DNA of 16,321 nucleotides, taken from contig DGDD01000097.1 in NCBI GenBank assembly GCA_002385265.1, forward strand, positions 1-16,321, written 5' to 3'. A model generated the notes under the pieces. The model ran no database searches. It had not been told where the DNA came from and was given only the letters and a program-made list of their open reading frames with translations. Made by a program: the position numbers and the translations under genes. Source of the DNA: Chitinophagaceae bacterium UBA3961 (lineage in GTDB: Bacteria; Bacteroidota; Bacteroidia; Chitinophagales; Chitinophagaceae). Of the stretch, positions 13,913 to 16,321 are shown one piece after another (the first letter of the stretch is position 1; the number at the start of each line of letters is the position of its first letter).

Positions 13913-15130
13913 ATGCTGCTGAAGACGATACCTTATCATGTAAATGTGCGCGATTATTTTAAAGAACAAGAAGCCAGTTGGGAGTTTTTCTCAAAAGCCC
14001 AAACGCAGGAGGAGCAGTTGAAGGAGTTCAAATCGGTCCTTCTAAAGAATACCTATCTATTTACGGAAGAGGGCGAACCTATGTTGTTTGCGCAATTGGC
14101 AAAAGCAAAGAGCGCCTTGGAGCTAGAAGCCTTACCTGTATTTATTTACCAAGCACCCTACACAGATGAGTTTAATGCCAGTATTGCTTATTTGGAAAAA
14201 GAGGCGCACTTGGTTTTTTCCGGTCCTGTTCTGAAACTGCTTTCCGATCAAGAACTACTAGCTGTATTGGCACACGAACTTTCACATATTAAACTATATA
14301 CGATGTTGGAAGGGGAGTTAGAAGTGGCAGATAGAATTGTAACGGCAATTGCTAATAATCGTTACTCTAACAACGCACATTACGAAACAGCACGATTGTT
14401 TAAATTGTTTACTGAGATATTTTGTGATCGAGGAGCGCTATTGGTTACTCAAAATGCCGATGCCGTGGTTGCCTCACTTGTAAAAATCACTACCGGACTA
14501 GACAATGTGCACGCCCCTTCCTATCGTCAGCAAACCGAAACCATTCTTAATTCTGAGCAAGGATTGAAATCGGAAGGACTCTCTCATCCCGAAAACTTTA
14601 TTCGTTGCAAAGCCCTCGATTGGTGGATAGAAGATGAAGCTACTGCAGACAAAAAGATTGCGGAATTATTAGAAAAGCAGACGACTCTCGATCAAATGGA
14701 CATCTTTAAACAAAAATCACTCAGCGAGCTCACCAAAAAGGTTTTACAGCTTTTTTTAAAGCCAAAATGGTTTCAAAGCGTGAGTGTATTGGCGCAAGCG
14801 CGACAGTATTTCCCTGCTTATCAATCGGATGAAAAAGCGGTGCTTTCAATAGAGCTGGTAGATACAATTAAGGGTTTTGACAAGAGCATTCAACAATACT
14901 TTAGCTACGTGCTGCTTGATTTTGTGAGATTGGATCCAAACTTAGAAGAGATTCCGGCCGGCTGGGCCTTTCAGTTTTCTGAGGACATAGGACTTCAAGA
15001 ACACTATGAAAAAATTCTAAAGAAAGAATTCAAATGGAGTGAAAAAGCACTTCAGCAAAACAAAAAGAAACAGTTGGCAGCGTACTATCAAGTAAAAGAG
15101 GGTGCTGCGGATCAAATTTATGAAGACTAA
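13913..15130 (+). CDS. M48-like zinc metallopeptidase
   Basis: The 405-residue protein carries the zinc motif HELSH (121-125) in ELLAVLAHELSHIKL (114-128), with a likely third ligand E168 in FTEIFCDRGALL (166-177), the M48 pattern where an E..D pair follows the HExxH helix by about 40 residues. An upstream strand KEAHLVFSGPVLKLLSDQEL (96-115) also fits M48 proteins (open in other members as a beta strand then helix). Unlike HtpX or Ste24 it has no membrane segment or signal peptide, so it should be cytoplasmic. The C-terminal 180 residues are helical and charged without recognised family. Its last 11 bases overlap the next ATG at 15120, so it is coupled to the helicase-like gene. Activity and target are unknown. 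Confidence 0.82.
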   Translation: MLLKTIPYHVNVRDYFKEQEASWEFFSKAQTQEEQLKEFKSVLLKNTYLFTEEGEPMLFAQLAKAKSALELEALPVFIYQAPYTDEFNASIAYLEKEAHLVFSGPVLKLLSDQELLAVLAHELSHIKLYTMLEGELEVADRIVTAIANNRYSNNAHYETARLFKLFTEIFCDRGALLVTQNADAVVASLVKITTGLDNVHAPSYRQQTETILNSEQGLKSEGLSHPENFIRCKALDWWIEDEATADKKIAELLEKQTTLDQMDIFKQKSLSELTKKVLQLFLKPKWFQSVSVLAQARQYFPAYQSDEKAVLSIELVDTIKGFDKSIQQYFSYVLLDFVRLDPNLEEIPAGWAFQFSEDIGLQEHYEKILKKEFKWSEKALQQNKKKQLAAYYQVKEGAADQIYED

Positions 15131-16321
15131 ACCGGTGAAAATGGAATCGCGTGTACAGTTTCAAGAATATATAGAAAGTTGTTTTGAGCAAGGAGCGTTT
15201 GCAACCGATGATGTAATTGCTTTTGTGCTTCCCGTGTTTAAAGAGGTGCTTGGCTTTCATGAAGAAGGCAAAGTGGGGCCCTTTCATTTACCTATCAGTT
15301 TGTTTGTAAATGAAAATGTGTTGGATATTGACGAGAATCTCGCAATACCAGCAAAGAGCAATTTGTCTGCAATAGAACAATTGTTTAGAAAATACAAAGC
15401 CACCCAATTTGAAGTCGCAGACCGAGAAAAGCTTGAATCTGATGACGAAGGCTATGGGTTTAGTGACACGATGGATCTTTATTTGGGTGAGGATGCGGAC
15501 CTAAAAGATCCCGCATTCATTAAAGGGTATCGTTGTTATGAACTGTTGTTTGATCATCATGATGCTTTGACAGACATATTCTCGCTGGGGTTGATCTTAG
15601 CTTCTGTTTCAATGGGCGTGGACCTAAACGATGAGTTCGACCTAAAAGTTTTTGTGAGAAATCGCAAATCGCCTACTTCTGTTCATTCATCAATTCATCC
15701 AACTATTGCATCGTTGATTACTGAGATGACAGAATTGGATCGAAGTAAACGAAGCAAGGACTTGTATGAAATCATCCGCAAACTCGAGCACTATCGTGAA
15801 TATGATGTGGAGCGTCAGTTGGATTTAAGTAAGGTGAATGGATGGAAACAACAGCAGGTTCATACTCGTGCTCAATTCATTCTAACCAAACTAAGAAACC
15901 GGCTTTTTGATACTAGCAGGAGAAACCGTTTGTTGTATTACAAATCGAACATGCGTTTTGTAAACCTTACGGTTAGTAGCGTACCAATTGTATTGCATTA
16001 CCAGAGTATAAGACCCGATCTTTTGTTTACTTGGAACGAAGAAATCAGTTCCAAGGTAATTGGAATGAAGGAAATGGTGTTGAACAAATACCTTCGATTT
16101 GAAGACCATCCATATATCGCTTCTTCTTTGGATAAAATAAGATCGGAAAGCCAAAGAGATGTTCAAGAATATGGGTTTAGCCAATTGAAAATGGTAGTTG
16201 CATTTTTGAACTGGCATAATTTGAAAGAAGATATAGAAGAGCGAATACAAAGTCCGCTGCTTTTGGTTTCAGCTGCATTGAAGAAGAACAAAAAGCATAA
16301 AGAAGATCATTACGGATTAGA
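15120..16321 (+). CDS. N-terminal part of a large DUF4011-type helicase with a degenerate kinase-like region (runs off the edge)
   Basis: An open frame from ATG 15120 continues to the window end without a stop, giving 400 residues. The first part resembles the C-lobe of a protein kinase: GFHEEGKVGPFHLPISLFVN (45-64) at the place of the catalytic loop, DIFSLGLILASVSMG (152-166) like the helix F segment, and ITEMTELDRSKRSKDLYEII (200-219) like the end of the fold; the HRD and DFG residues are absent, so it would be a pseudokinase. From about 250 it matches the DUF4011 pattern: LTKLRNRLFDTSRRNRLLYY (255-274) and FLNWHNLKEDIEERIQSPLL (362-381). DUF4011 normally precedes SF1 helicase, Vsr nuclease and DUF3320 domains in proteins linked to defence (Hhe). 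The helicase part is not visible here. Its start overlaps the metallopeptidase gene by 11 bp. The kinase-like reading is inference. Confidence 0.8.
   Translation, partial: MKTKPVKMESRVQFQEYIESCFEQGAFATDDVIAFVLPVFKEVLGFHEEGKVGPFHLPISLFVNENVLDIDENLAIPAKSNLSAIEQLFRKYKATQFEVADREKLESDDEGYGFSDTMDLYLGEDADLKDPAFIKGYRCYELLFDHHDALTDIFSLGLILASVSMGVDLNDEFDLKVFVRNRKSPTSVHSSIHPTIASLITEMTELDRSKRSKDLYEIIRKLEHYREYDVERQLDLSKVNGWKQQQVHTRAQFILTKLRNRLFDTSRRNRLLYYKSNMRFVNLTVSSVPIVLHYQSIRPDLLFTWNEEISSKVIGMKEMVLNKYLRFEDHPYIASSLDKIRSESQRDVQEYGFSQLKMVVAFLNWHNLKEDIEERIQSPLLLVSAALKKNKKHKEDHYGL

Noticed and set aside
15891..16250. 119-codon minus-strand frame opposite the right-edge gene
   Set aside because: The plus-strand frame here has the DUF4011 pattern; the antisense peptide shows no motif.

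Overview
The window looks like a chromosome segment from a member of the Bacteroidota (Flavobacteriia-like or a relative). The base composition is AT-rich. Starts mostly lack a Shine-Dalgarno sequence, a few genes begin with TTG or GTG, genes are tightly packed, and many products (DUF1684 lipase-like protein, compact TatD, SAF-UxaA fusion, small hypotheticals) are of the kind common in that phylum. This assignment is inference from style; no marker gene settles it. I see no rRNA, tRNA, insertion sequence or CRISPR array.

Layout. Positions 1-548 hold no convincing gene. A lone altronate/galactarate dehydratase (uxaA-like) lies at 549-2189 on the plus strand and meets a minus-strand operon tail-to-tail, with overlapping stop codons. 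That operon runs from 9037 down to 2186 and has seven genes: a small SpeD-type AdoMet decarboxylase homologue, a large zinc-ribbon/DUF4178 membrane protein, a 49-residue single-span protein, a DUF350 membrane protein, a membrane-fused spermidine-synthase-like enzyme, a Tat-type FAD amine-oxidase-like protein, and a polytopic membrane protein with intramembrane histidines. Every junction is a short overlap or a gap of at most 11 nt. A hairpin terminator at 9073-9098 separates it from the upstream DUF1684 gene.

Next come a divergently transcribed TatD-like hydrolase plus tcdA pair (10088-11459), three small or medium minus-strand genes (two hypotheticals and a class I methyltransferase), a small two-span membrane protein, and at the right edge a plus-strand pair. 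This pair is an M48-like HELSH metalloprotein whose last codons overlap the start of a long gene that leaves the window. The visible 400 residues of that gene have a degenerate kinase-like region followed by a DUF4011-like segment, the N-terminal signature of very large SF1 helicases known from defence loci.

How the genes may work together. The 9037-2186 operon holds a polyamine-type route, with decarboxylation, aminopropyl transfer and amine oxidation, tied to the membrane at almost every step. The SpeD homologue aligns position for position with the characterised short SpeD, but has serine where the catalytic Cys83 should be and threonine at Ser55, so its substrate may have changed. SpeD/SpeE-like genes beside DUF350 and DUF4178 are a recurring, functionally unexplained association; the FAD enzyme and the histidine-bearing membrane protein extend it here. 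This operon and the right-edge peptidase/helicase pair are the two places in the window most likely to hide undescribed biology.
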